Below, one piece after another: positions 63,441 through 64,000 of a stretch of 64,000 nucleotides of DNA (position 1 is the stretch's first letter; every line of letters begins with the position of its first letter). The notes below the pieces were generated by a model. It was not told the origin of the DNA. It worked only from the letters and a program-made list of their open reading frames with translations, and did no database searches. The stretch is taken from positions 558,001 to 622,000 of the forward strand of contig JAZAYU010000181.1 in NCBI GenBank assembly GCA_038501625.1. Reading direction: 5' to 3'. The position numbers were made by a program, and so were the translations under genes. This DNA is from Corbicula japonica (lineage: Eukaryota; Mollusca; Bivalvia; Venerida; Cyrenidae).

Positions 63441-64000
63441 CACATGCAAAACAACGATACAGTAATTTTCTAATTCCTCTATCAATATAACAACATGAAA
63501 TTATTTTATCACCACCTGGATATCATTAGTAATATACATGCAGAATATTGCTTAAGTTGTGTTGACTCAAAGAAAGCAATGACTGGAAACTACATGTATT
63601 GGGAAGACCCCCACCACTTCAAGTCGTCACCACTAGACTGTATTTAAAAACCATTAAAATTTGAGACTTTTCTACATTTTTTGAAAAAAAAAATCAAACT
63701 GATTTATTATATATTTTATGTATTTTAATGACTTGGTAAGATTTTTAAGCAATTGAATATAAAAATTCCAAGTTTTAACAAAACTGGAAACCAAAATGTG
63801 AATTTCCAGCACACCTGTATAAATCACATACCAACACAATGAGGCATTGTGCCCAGCAATAATGCTTTATTTAGAATTCTGACTGTCATATTTGATCAGC
63901 AATCAACAATTAATTAGAACAATACAATCAAAGTTAATAAGATACAATATAATGAATGTTTTCCGCACATTTTAATGATGTAATGGGCAGTAACCCTGCC
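63441..64000. other. Nothing recognised
   Basis: AT-rich sequence to the window edge; no exon, RNA gene or repeat family seen. Confidence 0.4.

Noticed and set aside
1..64000. CRISPR-like array among the direct repeats
   Set aside because: Repeats lack constant length with unique spacers, and the sequence is plainly eukaryotic.

Overview
The window looks like nuclear DNA from a bivalve mollusc. It is AT-rich, intron-rich and gene-poor, and is packed with short palindromic transposable elements. Three signals point to bivalves: scattered GGGAGACAACT-type motifs, two elements opening with ACAAGAGGGCCATGATGGCC and closing with an AGCTCA...GTGAGCT hairpin, and a GCCCCCACAAAGTGGGAGGCAT fragment. 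I recall all three as common in bivalve genomes. No prokaryotic, viral or organellar gene block is visible, and no rRNA, CRISPR array or operon.

Genes. (1) On the + strand at 3012-3555 are the last two coding exons of a supervillin-like gene. They encode a complete C-terminal villin headpiece ending in Leu-Phe-stop, with a 3' UTR to about 4.3 kb; the rest of the gene lies left of the window. (2) On the - strand at 15185-21691 is one uninterrupted 6.5 kb terminal coding exon for about 2168 residues of a low-complexity, Ser/Gln/Lys-rich protein that I do not recognise. It has two short helical, conserved-looking segments. Its upstream exons must lie to the right, behind the splice acceptor at 21692-21693. 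A weak candidate upstream exon on the same strand is 45896-46213. The two genes converge tail to tail across about 11 kb of repeats. (3) A CpG-rich patch at 31.7-32.06 kb with three ETS sites at exact 23-bp spacing, an E2F-type site and a CRE-type site looks like a promoter, but its transcript is unknown.

Repeats. Two short families dominate. Family A (about 235 bp, roughly fifty copies and fragments by eye) starts CCCTTTCCTCC, ends GGAGGAAAGGG, is usually flanked by TTAA, and contains two long hairpins whose tips are complementary to each other. TTAA flanks with CCC/GGG ends suggest a piggyBac-type non-autonomous element. Family C (about 145 bp, about 15 copies) is a nearly perfect palindrome carrying two opposed CCAAT boxes. 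Other elements include a 1.04 kb Tigger/pogo-like element (25009-26049), a hAT-like element with 8-bp target duplications (52622-53055), a solo LTR with a 5-bp duplication (42384-42699), a tRNA-derived SINE (58374-58689), TA-flanked Tc1/mariner-type MITEs, a 462-bp family in two nearly identical copies, and foldback DNA. Tandem arrays lie at 1-545, 3590-4060, 14440-14546, 28722-29400, 39768-40130, 40240-41110 and 50150-50870.

Layout. 0-4.3 kb: minisatellite, repeats, supervillin 3' end. 4.3-15.1 kb: intergenic repeats. 15.2-21.7 kb: the giant exon, which has no family A or C copies. 21.7-64 kb: probably introns and upstream flank of the minus-strand gene, filled with nested transposons. Several insertions sit inside family A copies, so family A is older than the hAT-like element, the SINE and at least one family C copy.
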